Notes under the pieces: generated by a model
Database searches by the model: none
Seen by the model: the letters and a program-made list of their open reading frames with translations, nothing else
What the model was told of the DNA's origin: nothing
Shown: piece by piece, positions 54,089-64,000 of the stretch
Layout: each line of letters begins with the position of its first letter
Numbering within the stretch: position 1 is the stretch's first letter
Origin: Phallus indusiatus
Lineage: Eukaryota; Basidiomycota; Agaricomycetes; Phallales; Phallaceae
Assembly: GCA_027605045.1 (NCBI GenBank)
Contig: JAQFWX010000007.1
Span: 186,001 to 250,000, forward strand
Direction of reading: 5' to 3'
Length of the DNA: 64,000 bases
Program-made: the position numbers and the translations under genes

Positions 54089-55563
54089 TCAAGCGTCCTC
54101 TTGGAAATTGTTTGTACTAATCTCAGCGTTTCCTTTATGAAGTGTCATCTGAGTCGAGCTCCCGCCGACGACCGAACCTTCAAGTGCAGTGTCTTGTGAC
54201 TTCTGATTTGCCGCTGCTCGTAAATTGAGAATCATACGAGACGCCTGATGAATTATGTGTAGGTACGCAACAATGCCGAGAAGAGTCAGAAGGCTTACGC
54301 AAATTCCGATGATCGCAAAGCACCATCTAGAGTCAGTTTTAGTTTTCTACTCCTAGTAAAAAATAAACATAAACAAGTCCGTACTGAATAGCAATTTGAC
54401 CCAATTCAAGTCCTAAATTATCTCCAATTACACACAGCAGAATATCGACTAAGGAAAAACAGTTAATGATATTTGCTATTGTAGCTTTTCAAGCACATCT
54501 TCTGGCATACCGAATAAAACAAAGAAAGTCCAGATGCCATCCCTGACAAATGCATAATAGACATGGTATGTGGTACCGAACAGTTTCGGACCGTCCCATC
54601 GTAGATAAACATATCGTCCTATGGCTAGAAGAAGAAAAATTCCTTGCATGGGAAGAAGAGGGATCCTAAAATATATCATCAATATTCCACCAACAGTTCG
54701 AAGCTGGGGGTAAACATTCTACCACAGGTTCGGCGTTAGATTGGGATAATTTAATGTTATACAAACACCAACACGCAGTTGATGAGGAAATGGGTTAGGA
54801 GTTTGTTTGAACTTCTGCAAAACTATTATGTATAAAGACAAGACAGCAACGACTGCGATGAGCTCTAGGACGCAAAGTGATCGAAGCAGTATCCTGTTTC
54901 TGCCATACAAGGCATATACTAATAATGTTTTTTTCAGTACGGAACACAGCAGCTTCTGGGCGTACATACCACGGAATATTAATAATATGTCCACACATGT
55001 AAACATAACTAAGGACAAAATCCCTTGAAGCCAAAGATAGCTTCTGCAAAATGACTCCGAGACGTCCATTGTTCCAAAGTTGGAAGCTAAAAACAGTCTG
55101 TGTACAGAATTAATAAAACAATGAATCCAGCGAACAATCACTTGAAGAGATACATCTGCATTCCTACTGAAAAAAACCTTATAACTGCAAACAACACAAC
55201 TATAACAGAAAATTTTGACCTAGTAATGTACTCATTTAAACCCGGACGTATTTCAGAAGCAAAAAAACAAACATAAACTGCTTACTTCCAAATAAACTCA
55301 ATCTAATAATTCTCAGAATTCATAAGAAAAAAAGGCAAAACAAGCAATACCTCTCTATTCAACATTAACAAACAATCCCAAAATAAAAGGGCGGAGGATG
55401 CAGCTGTCATATCGTGGACATACATATGTTCAGCTCCGAAATTTTCTTGGAGTAATTAGTAAATACCTGTGTTATAGTTCAAAATATAAAGCTCGTTGGC
55501 TACGGTCGGGATAGCAGCAGCTGGGATTGACAATAATCCGCCATCTAATACTGTATAATTCAT
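54089..55563 (-). CDS. DUF6533-type multi-pass membrane protein, third gene
   Basis: Ten exons: 55467-55563, 55351-55403, 55286-55302, 55154-55219, 54970-55097, 54723-54918, 54511-54665, 54385-54448, 54299-54326, 54089-54244. They total 960 bp, 319 residues, every junction GT-AG and in frame. Motifs: LLFWDCLLMLNREIEFIWK, FTCVDILLIFRVYALYGRN, DGIWTFFVLF and RMILNLRAAANQ before a Ser/Gly-rich tail. It is the cleanest family member in the window and the reference for the exon structure of the gene at 16559. Predicted integral membrane protein, ~6-7 passes; function unknown. Confidence 0.85.
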
Positions 55564-57206
55564 GACAGCGTGAAAGATGAAGAGTTTGTGGACCAAAAAA
55601 AATAAACGACCTTAATGAAGGCAAAAGGTCTATGAACGGTGTGACTATTAACATGAGATATAATAAATCTTAGGGGAAACTCAAGCTAGTGAAAGACCTC
55701 AGTTTTCCTGAACTCGATTGAGACAATTATCTGTTGCTAAACACATCTGAGCGGAGATTCTAGAAAACTTACGACCATCATCATTCACTGGCGTACATTT
55801 CGATTTCAAAAATATAAAGATGAACAGCCTTTTTCCATTCATCAAGATTCAACAAGCGTCGCCTATCAAAGTTCACATGCATTCACATACCCAAGATGAT
55901 AACTTGCATGCATTTCGATCGTAGTGGGTACAGCTTGTAAACGTTTGAACAATATCACCATTGGGATACATTTCGATGAAAAGGCAATGTATATCAGATT
56001 TATTTCCAACCTCCTGAAGTTTCCACTTGCCAGAGCATCCTTGAGAAAATTTCCGCGTCATTGTTTGTTGTTGGGAGGGATCAAATCTGCCTCAATTTTA
56101 GTTGGTTCACTTAATTAGCGGTTCAAGGTTGCATCAAAAGGTGGTATGGGCTTACTCAGTAAAGTTGGTTGTCTACAAGCCATTGTTCTGAGGAAGAAAA
56201 AAATCGTTACATAAGTCAGCCGGAAAACTCCGAAATATTGACTGACAAGTTGCTTTCTCTATGTAATACTGTTTACCGCTGAGTCCACCGCTGAGCAGAT
56301 TCAAACGTGATACTGAGCATGATGATCATTAGTATCACAGTATAAGGATGCCTCTCAACGAGATTACCCAGGTGATTTGAAAGTTGTCGGGTCGCAACGA
56401 AGAGTAACTGAGGTTTTAAAGCCGACGCGAGCCCGAGCCTCCACCTAATAGAATTGCAAAGACCACTGCTTTGGATTTTGATATGAATTCTTCTGGATCT
56501 AAGTCAAGTGCACATATCTGGGCCAACACGTTCAACAGAATCCAAGTCAGCAGCAGCAGCGTATTATGAAGAGAAAGGCAAGTGACATGTACAACCAAAG
56601 ACTCAAAGAATAATTCATCATTGGTAATGCAGATTATTGGATGATAATCGGTATATATTTTTCAAGAAGAGCCATGTATATCACCTATGATCGGTCCTTA
56701 AAGCGCGTTGTATGGCACTCGGAGTATGATATATTGACCATAGCGCTGTCAGCTCGGTTGAATGTGAAAGCACATCGTGAACCATAAGGTGAAATATAGG
56801 GTGTGGGATTCGAATTCAACAAAAGAAACCAATGAGGAGGTACGGTCGTCGTGATGCAAGTCATTCGTGAAAGAGAATCCGCGTGGGGATACGGATCCAT
56901 CATCATGAATTCGTGCCAAAATCAGAATCATGTGAAGGTGAGAAGCATCATGAGAAGAATCTTTCGCGATCAGGAGCATCGCATGTTGATGAAATCCGTC
57001 GAATTGAACCCACCGGACCCTGAGAGTATAAATCAAGATCTTTGAAGTAGAGGCCACTATGCTACCAGTTCGGTCGGCACTCAGGGATCTCCCATAAATT
57101 ATCATGAAAAATGAAAGGGTCTGTAATTCAGGAGTATATCAATCTTCTTACATAGTTTACACAATGAAATCAAATCGTTCACGGAACCCATAATAGCATA
57201 GTAATA
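55564..57206. other. Intergenic with a possible fragment of the arrestin-like family
   Basis: No intact gene. On the minus strand at ~56440-56525 the reading ICALDLDPEEFIS resembles VRAPDLDPGEIIP of the 40-46 kb family and may be a tiny relic (weak). Minus-strand frames at 56749-57105 have no recognised content. The right end is the 3' flank of PMA1. Confidence 0.35.
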
Positions 57207-60200
57207 CTAGCTCCTACTGCTTCTGCTCGTGTTACTCGAACCGCTATTATTCTTCTTTTCAGAGCTTTCATCCTCATCGCGTTTGGGCCTAAAATGAAAC
57301 ACGTCCGGATGTCCCTCAATACCGATCTCATGAACAAGCGTCAAACGCTCCAGGTTTCTGAACATATTCTCCAGACCAGTATCCTTCGTGCTTCGCTATA
57401 TAAAGAAAAGCAAGATGTTAAACAATTCTTTTGCTGGTACATAAAGGAGACTTACGTCTTTCCTTCCTAGATTGTCTAGCCACTTCCATCGATTCAAAAC
57501 TAGGTAGACCGTCGCGATGACAACGGTAACAAAGAGGCTGTATGCCCAAACTTTCACGACCGTCACAATATCCGTCCATCTGAATGTCGGAATCAGTTAT
57601 TAGTAATACTTTGATCTAGGGAAATACAAACCCTCCATGAGGCGCTGGGCCAGAAAGCCAACCGAAGAGCGCGAAAATTGTGGCTAGCGTATCAACACCC
57701 AAAATGGCACCAACCAATTGCCATGCCGGCCATGTGAACTTTTGGCCAGGTCTGTTTGCTAGATTACACGACAAAACCTCAGTCAGCGTGGCGAAGAAAG
57801 ACCTGCTACTAGGAAAAGCCTAACCAGTGCGAGTGATGAATATCAACCAGTTTTCCGTCAAAGCAACTTCTAAGAACAATACTTCTTGAACACTGATGGT
57901 TTGAAGAGTAAATTCAATGAATGGATGAGTAAATGCCTTTTAAACGAGCCGGCATAACCTCACCTCCCAAAGTTTTGGACAATACCGCCATGATGAGTAA
58001 AAAGTGTTGCTCGTAGAGCCCATGTTCCTGCAGCCAAAAGGATTCCTGAAATGTCGGGTTGAGATTATAAAATACGCCCTTTGAAAAAAGAATTTACCCA
58101 GAATTACGGAAATTATCCATATCTTCGGCATTTGCCACTCCACGGGTCTTTGCGAATAGGAAGCTGTGTCATATGCAATAGCAATAGTCGCCAAATCAGC
58201 AAAGATGGCCAGAAAGACGATTAATTCGACATATATCGTCTCGTTCAATATGAGGATAGACAGGACCTAAGAGAATTGTTATTGTAATTACGGAGATGTA
58301 CGAGTAATTTATTTCACGAGATGAGAATACGTACGAGATAAATCTCGAGGTGAAGACATAAAGCAATCCGGTATTGTATGTAAGCCTTCATTCTGTGAAA
58401 AATCTGGCGCGACACCTTGACAGCTGTAATGATTGTTGACAACCCGGAGTCTAAAAAGACGACGTCGGCGGCACTACGTGCAGCATCCGAAGCTCCTTCA
58501 ACTGCAATTCCACAATTAGCTACGGCAAGAGAAGGCGCATCATTGACGCCTAAGATATGGAAATTCTCTTTTTAGTCTAATTTTGTTCGTCTATTAAAGC
58601 TCAAAACGACCAACCATCGCCTGTCATAGCGGTCAAATGTCCTCTTGACTGCAGCATCTTGACCACTTGGTACTTGTGTTCGGGAAATACCTCCGCGAAA
58701 CCATCGGCATTTTCGACGAAATCGTGGATCTGTCAACGTATGATCCGACCGGAGATTAGACTAATTCAACGGAGATAAAAAGGGGGCACCGTACGTCTGA
58801 TCCTGCCAAGTTTCCTCCCATAAGTCGTTGAGAGTCATACACATTTGTTCCTATCAAGTTGTTTTGAATACAACGCGGTTTGTGCATGCACTGTATGTAG
58901 CTTACCAAGATTGAGTTGTCGGCAAGTTTCTTTGGCAATGGCGACAGCGTCACCCGTAAGCATTTTGACTTTGATCCCCAATTTGTGTGCTTCACCGATA
59001 GTCTATAACCAAAGCAACATGTGCCCCACGTGTCTTTAATCAAGATTATTAAGAAAAAACGCTTACGGATGCAGTATCCTCGCGTGGTGGATCGAACATT
59101 GGTAATAGTCCAAGACATTGCCATGGCTGCCCTTCCTGCTTCACGGCAACACCCAGAGAACGGAACCCACGCTGAGCAAAGTTATGGCTCTTCTCTTGGT
59201 AAATGTTGATGACCGCACTGGAGGGTTCGCAAAGCCTTAGAATACTGAATAAAAAAGAAAGATCGATTCAATGCGTAACGATACAATAACCCGGAACTTC
59301 TTACGCATTTGGAGCACCCTTAGCGCATGTGTAGTGTATGCCATTCTGTTCAACTTCGGCAGTAATACGCTTCGAGACGGGATCAAACGGGGTAAATTTC
59401 AATGTTTTCCATCCCTCCCTGAGCATCTCTCGTGCCTTCGGGTAATCTTTCAAACCCATAATAGTTACGCGGTCAATCGGATCACTAATTAAGGTATGAT
59501 TAGACATCTAAAAGCCGGGATCTCTTTGGAGCGCGCGCATACAGAGCTTTTGTATAATGTGACGATGCAAGCACCGAAACGCACATTAACCTGATTCGAA
59601 ACAAAGAAAAAGGTAAGATCATATGTCCATTTTGAAAATGAAAACGTACCAATTAACGTCGACTCCGTCCAACACGTATGGTTCGTGTAGACTTAGTTTA
59701 TTGGCAGTCAGTGTTCCTGTCTTGTCGCTACATAAGATATCAACCCCTACCAAGATCGTCAATTTAGAGAATAAAACGCCGGATCTAGACTATCGCCGGA
59801 ATTGATGGGCTAGTGGGGTGCTTACCTGCAAGAGACTCAATTGTCGATAATTTTTGGACGATCGCTTTCTGTTTTGCCAGATAAGCCGCGCCGACAGCAA
59901 GCGTAGTACTATTTTAAAATCATGTTTAACCTTTTCAAATGGAAATAATAGAGAAACCCCCACGTTGTGACGCAAGGTAATCCAACAGGAACGCCGATGA
60001 TCTATAATAGAACGCATCAGTCAAACCCTTTCAAAAACAACCTTTTTCATCAAATCAAATACAAACGCACTAGGAATATCAGTGCATATACGAGTAGATT
60101 GTTGCGAGCAGGGGTAGCGATTCCCACGTGCCGGAAGAAGCTTCCAATCCATACGATGAAAATGCTTATAATGACTAGGGCGAGAAGGGAAGTGCCGATA

Positions 60201-61709
60201 GATCCCATGATAATTTCAAAGTGGCCCTTATCTCTACTTCCCGTTACAAGAGAGGCTGTCTTGCCCACGAAACTAAACTTGGCCGTTTGAGTGACCAAGA
60301 CGTAGCACTTTCCACGTTTAACGTTTGTGGTGAAGTAGATCTAAGACGAATAAGAGATTACTATTATATATGATTTGTAAAGATACTTACAGTGTCGCCA
60401 GCAAACTTATCGACGGCCAGACTCTCTCCAGTTATAGCACTTTGATCTACACTGAGAAGGGAAGGGCCTTTATCCTCTTCATCTTCTTCGCCAGTTTCAT
60501 CGGGTTTTTCTTTCTTTTTCTCCGCAATTCGGGTGTGCGATGAATCGGTATGAGAAGAAGAATCCTCTTCTTTTTTCCTTCTACGTTGATCAATACGATT
60601 GAGAATGATGTTCGCATCGCCGTCCTCGTTACTCTCGTAAGAATGAAGGATCTAATGGGTCATGGTCAGATATTTCAGAGAATAAATGTCGATAAAGCTG
60701 TGTTGTACCCTGCCATCTGCGGGAATAGTGATGCCTTCTTCAACGATGATCTACCAAATTTTGCATTGGTCAACGAATAAATGTGTTAATTTCGTTGCGT
60801 ACGATATCACCCGGAACAAGCTCACGAGCCTCGATTTCCTGTTCTTGACCGTCGCGAACAACCTACACAGTTTAATTGACCATTGGCACGCGAATGAATA
60901 GAAGACACGTACTAGAGCTTTGAGTGCAATAGAAGCTTTGAGCTGAGCGACAATGTCACCCGCTTGCTTTTCCTGATACCAACCAACGAACGCGTTCATA
61001 CATAGAATACCAATCTAGTACGGGTGGTTGAGCAACACGTTATCATCGATTTTTGGTTTTTTAATACTTACAATTACGCCGAAATCAATCCAATCCCTCA
61101 GACCAGCAGCTAGCAGAACCGCGATCTCCATAACGTACAATATCGGTCCTTGAAAGTAGGATAGGAACTTGAACCAGGGATTTACGTGCGTACTAAACCG
61201 TTGATGATGAGGCGAGAAAAATGCTAAATGAAACTCGGTTAACGTACCTTTCAAGTTCATTGTACCCAAATCGGCTGCGACGTTGTGTAACGGCGTTGTT
61301 GTCCAAACCGCGCGACAGATTGGTTTTCAGCCCTACAAAAACGTTTGAGAGAACGATAGCTGCACATTCCTATGTTTGACTGACAATCATCGGGGACCAC
61401 AGCCTTTTGATGAGATACAGTCTTGAATCTCCAAGGTTTGTACCTATAATACGATTTATAAGTACAAACGCAGCGAAGTCTAAAGATAGAAAGAACGTAC
61501 CATATACGAACGCGCCGAATGTCATCCTCCTTATCTCGATCCTTCTTTGAACCACGACCGCTCTCTAGATCAACATACTCTAGCAGAGCTACATATTCGT
61601 CCGCGGTACAGGGCTTCTTTTTCTGACCGCCAACGAGACTGTTATTGTTTTGCGTTGCCGGCGTCGCATGAGCATCTGGACGGGCCTGAGTCTTGTCAGC
61701 TCCGTTCAT
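57207..61709 (-). CDS. PMA1: Plasma-membrane H+-ATPase (P3A-type)
   Basis: About 25 exons from ATG 61709 (first exon 61501-61709) to TAG at 57207-57209. PMA1 pumps protons out of the cell with ATP, building the gradient used for nutrient uptake. All P-type landmarks are present in order: an N-terminal [20 protein letters not shown] (actuator TGES), [13 protein letters not shown] (membrane helix 4 region), [15 protein letters not shown] (phosphorylated Asp), [18 protein letters not shown] (nucleotide-binding KGAP), [17 protein letters not shown] and [12 protein letters not shown] (hinge). The C-terminus is a helical, Ser/Lys-rich regulatory tail ([13 protein letters not shown], ending SRSSRS). 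A charged loop of ~60 residues ([21 protein letters not shown]) lies before TGES, as in basidiomycete homologs. Introns split the gene into exons as short as ~40 bp; no frame lesion was seen. Confidence 0.93.
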
Positions 61710-62456
61710 TGTCGAGGAAGGAAGGAGGTTCTGTCAAGAATGATACCATTCTATCAGAGCTGGGTGCAATGTTCATCCCCCCTCGACCCGATGAGCTGTA
61801 GCGCATCTCGCGGGAAGGCGGGACGACGAATAAAAGTTGATGACGTAATTTGTGACTCTTACCCAGCGTCTTTTCACATTTTAGCGACTATCCCACGACG
61901 CGGGGTTTGAATTAGATGAATGATTATGGGCTTAATGCATGATTTTTTGAAACTCCGGAACTTTAAGAAACACCGCGCCGTTGCCCGCTGCCCGATCCAT
62001 GATACGGAGGTTTCACCGTTGATGAGTTATGACGTCCTTGTATGATTTCCGTCGTTTGAGCATTATTTGTATTCCCTATGCATATTGAGAGGGACATTCA
62101 CACGACAAGTGTTCAAATAATCAACCTAACGTTTTGGATTGTCAAGTGTTTTGAGGGCAACTTATAAATATAACTTTTATTGGTTTTGAGATGACTGATT
62201 GATTAAATAGACCGACTCTCGTGCATGAGTCAAACCCGTTTTTCGGGCGGAAATTTGAGATAACATTATCTTTATGCGAAAAACTAATATTTCGGAATCC
62301 AACGAGGACCCGAAAGGTATATGTACGAAATGTACAATTTTGACAAGGTATTTGACCTTTTGTTCGGGAATTAAAGTCGTTTGGTTTTTGTTCTCACGAT
62401 ATGGGGAAGACCGAAATTATATTCAATCTTGAAGCTGCTTTCGCCTTCTTCAACGC
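61710..62456. promoter_or_regulatory. Upstream region of PMA1 and 3' flank of the ceramidase gene
   Basis: About 750 bases; the part next to 61709 must contain the PMA1 promoter. No specific site is recognised. Confidence 0.4.
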
Positions 62457-63755
62457 TCAAGACCCTATACAGAAAATGTCGTCAGTTGCGGAGTAACCAC
62501 AGAATACAGTTTTGGCGACAGACAAATCTATATGAAAAAACGTTAATAGAAGTGGAAAAGCTAGCTTCAACTATTACTTACAGTGTTGGCCAACAGCCAT
62601 CAAATAGCTACCGAACCCCTATTATTTTGTTAGCACAAATTCAAGCCAGTGATAACAGCCATACAGTGAACAAGTGCCACCACGAATGCCCTGTCACAAT
62701 GTCCACGCGAAAAGTTAGCCCGGCGATCCATAAGCGCATTGTTTTATTGTTGAGAGAGACGTCACATACCCTCTAGGAGAAACGCGGCTGGCCAACCGAT
62801 TATATTCTTCCATTGACGGATATACCCACAAAATATATTATCGATGTTCCATATAAGGAACGCAAAAACAAAACTGGAACCTCCGCTCCAAAAGAGCTTG
62901 ACGACTTGTGCTTGGAGATCTTCACTTAGGGGTGCAATTTTCTGACGCCGCAGGGTCATAACACGATACGCGTTCAAAAACAACACACTAGCGAAGAACG
63001 CTTGATGGTATGTTGGGTCACGGTAAACTAAAGAACTGTGCACCAGTTAGTTTGAGGAAAATCCGAGAGATGGAGGGACTTACTAAGATAAAGCAAATAC
63101 AATATCGACTATAATACCAAAAATGGCCAAGTTTTTTGTTCTTTGAGGATTTTTTTGGCCTGGAGCGGTTTGAAATAGAACAAAGGAGGCATGGGTTGCG
63201 GATAAGCTTAGAAGTATTTGCTAGGTGAGCGGACACGGCATGGTAAGAGGCCACCCAAGAAAAGAAATACTGCTTACACCCTACACACCAACCGTTACCA
63301 AAAGAAAACAGAGAGTAACTAAAAATAACGCACATTGGCAATTCATCCGCTAACTGAGCTTCATACAGCAACGATCCATGAAATGCAGCGCTTCCCAAAC
63401 CAACCAGTAGGATAAACTATAAAACGAGATGAGCCACACGTTCTAGCCAAGAAAGAAGGAAACACCCTCCATACAAGATAATCGTTCCTCAAAAGGGAAG
63501 GTAATGATTCTTGTTTACAACGCCAATAACCATAAACCGATAAAGTTATAATGAAAATATTTGATACAGTGTTTGCCAATTCCGCGATATATGGCGAAAA
63601 CTGGTAGTTATACTGTTCGGCAGAGAAAAAAGTTGTAAGCGATAAGGCTAAGAATAAGAAGATCGACATACTTCACACCAATCCAAAGTGGATGTAACAT
63701 TTCCCCAGAACGGGGTGTGTCTGGTAACATAGGTGAGGTCGATGTGCGAAGTCAT
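62457..63755 (-). CDS. Alkaline ceramidase (YPC1/ACER-type)
   Basis: The first exons are 63672-63755 and 63475-63612; the third starts at 63416. Further exons run to about 62457, and the last junctions are approximate. The enzyme hydrolyses ceramide to sphingoid base and fatty acid in the ER/Golgi membrane. Motifs of the family are clear: FWGNVTSTLDWCE at the N-terminus, LVGLGSAAFHGSLLYEAQLADELPM (split as GSAAFH and EAQLADELP, with the catalytic Ser, His and Asp), FLIWNIDNIFC, and across the next intron GHSWWHLFT with the two zinc-binding histidines, then GFGSYL. Several hydrophobic helices fit a seven-pass protein. The middle exons are harder to join and the exact end is uncertain. Confidence 0.82.
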
Positions 63756-64000
63756 GAGAATCCCTGAGAAAGAGCTGTCATTAGACGGCGGCCACTAGGA
63801 TCCGTTCCAGCGGGAAACAAAGTTCTAGCCGAGACAAAAAAAAAAGGTTTGATCTCGAGATGTTGTACTGTGCAGAGCTATATTTGCTGACTTTGAGATG
63901 GAAAAGTGAAATAAAAGGATTGTTTTACAGAGCAGAACAGTGTTAGTAGCACTTGATTAGGACGCGAAATTTCGCAAGAGCGGGCTCTTTATTTGCGCTT
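63756..64000. other. Upstream region of the ceramidase gene to the window edge
   Basis: No gene recognised. It should contain the ceramidase promoter and 5' leader. Confidence 0.4.

Noticed and set aside
62381..62776. 131-codon + strand frame
   Set aside because: It is antisense to the last exons of the ceramidase gene, whose motifs read clearly on the minus strand.
1..64000. CRISPR arrays, operons, ribosome binding sites, riboswitches
   Set aside because: The sequence is a fungal nuclear genome with spliceosomal introns; no regularly spaced repeat arrays were seen.

Overview
The window is nuclear DNA of a mushroom-forming basidiomycete (Agaricomycetes type). Genes are cut by many introns of about 45-65 bp with GT-AG ends (a few look like GC-AG). 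Families expanded in Agaricomycetes are present: F-box/leucine-rich proteins, DUF6533-type membrane proteins and small protein-kinase-like proteins. Ty3/Gypsy, hAT, Tc1/mariner-type and LINE sequences are mixed among them. No rRNA, tRNA or CRISPR was found. Exon coordinates were worked out by eye from splice signals, frame and comparison between paralogs.

Layout. (1) 1-25.5 kb is an accessory F-box region. It holds five related F-box genes or pieces: a tail at 1-108, a copy split by a young Gypsy retrotransposon (759-9819), two intact head-to-head copies (11370-13028 and 13420-15024), and a copy with an in-frame stop whose 3' end is occupied by a Tc1/mariner-type element (22072-23955). Between them lie a deleted hAT element, a DUF6533 gene, a 228-residue hypothetical gene and a decayed RAD9 relic. 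(2) 25.8-34 kb is ordinary metabolism: cystathionine gamma-lyase with paired TGA(C/G)TCA sites upstream, a second type of F-box protein, and a 16-exon aldehyde dehydrogenase. (3) 34-46 kb is again accessory: two kinase-like genes and a third relic, a PD-(D/E)XK-like gene between them, a small inverted-repeat element, and an inverted pair of paralogs of unknown function (one broken). (4) 46-56 kb has two decayed LINE fragments beside copies of one repeat, a UbiA prenyltransferase gene and two more DUF6533 genes. (5) 57-64 kb is core: the plasma-membrane H+-ATPase PMA1 (about 25 exons) and an alkaline ceramidase.

How it fits together. Conserved housekeeping genes (cystathionine gamma-lyase, ALDH, UbiA, PMA1, ceramidase) alternate with lineage-specific families that duplicate locally and decay. 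Transposons have landed repeatedly in these families: three transposon classes lie within or beside the F-box copies, and a small inverted-repeat element sits at the 5' end of one kinase-like gene. The DUF6533 genes keep matching exon sizes, which allowed two of them to be modelled to the base. The comparison revealed one intron that has lost its AG and reads through in frame.
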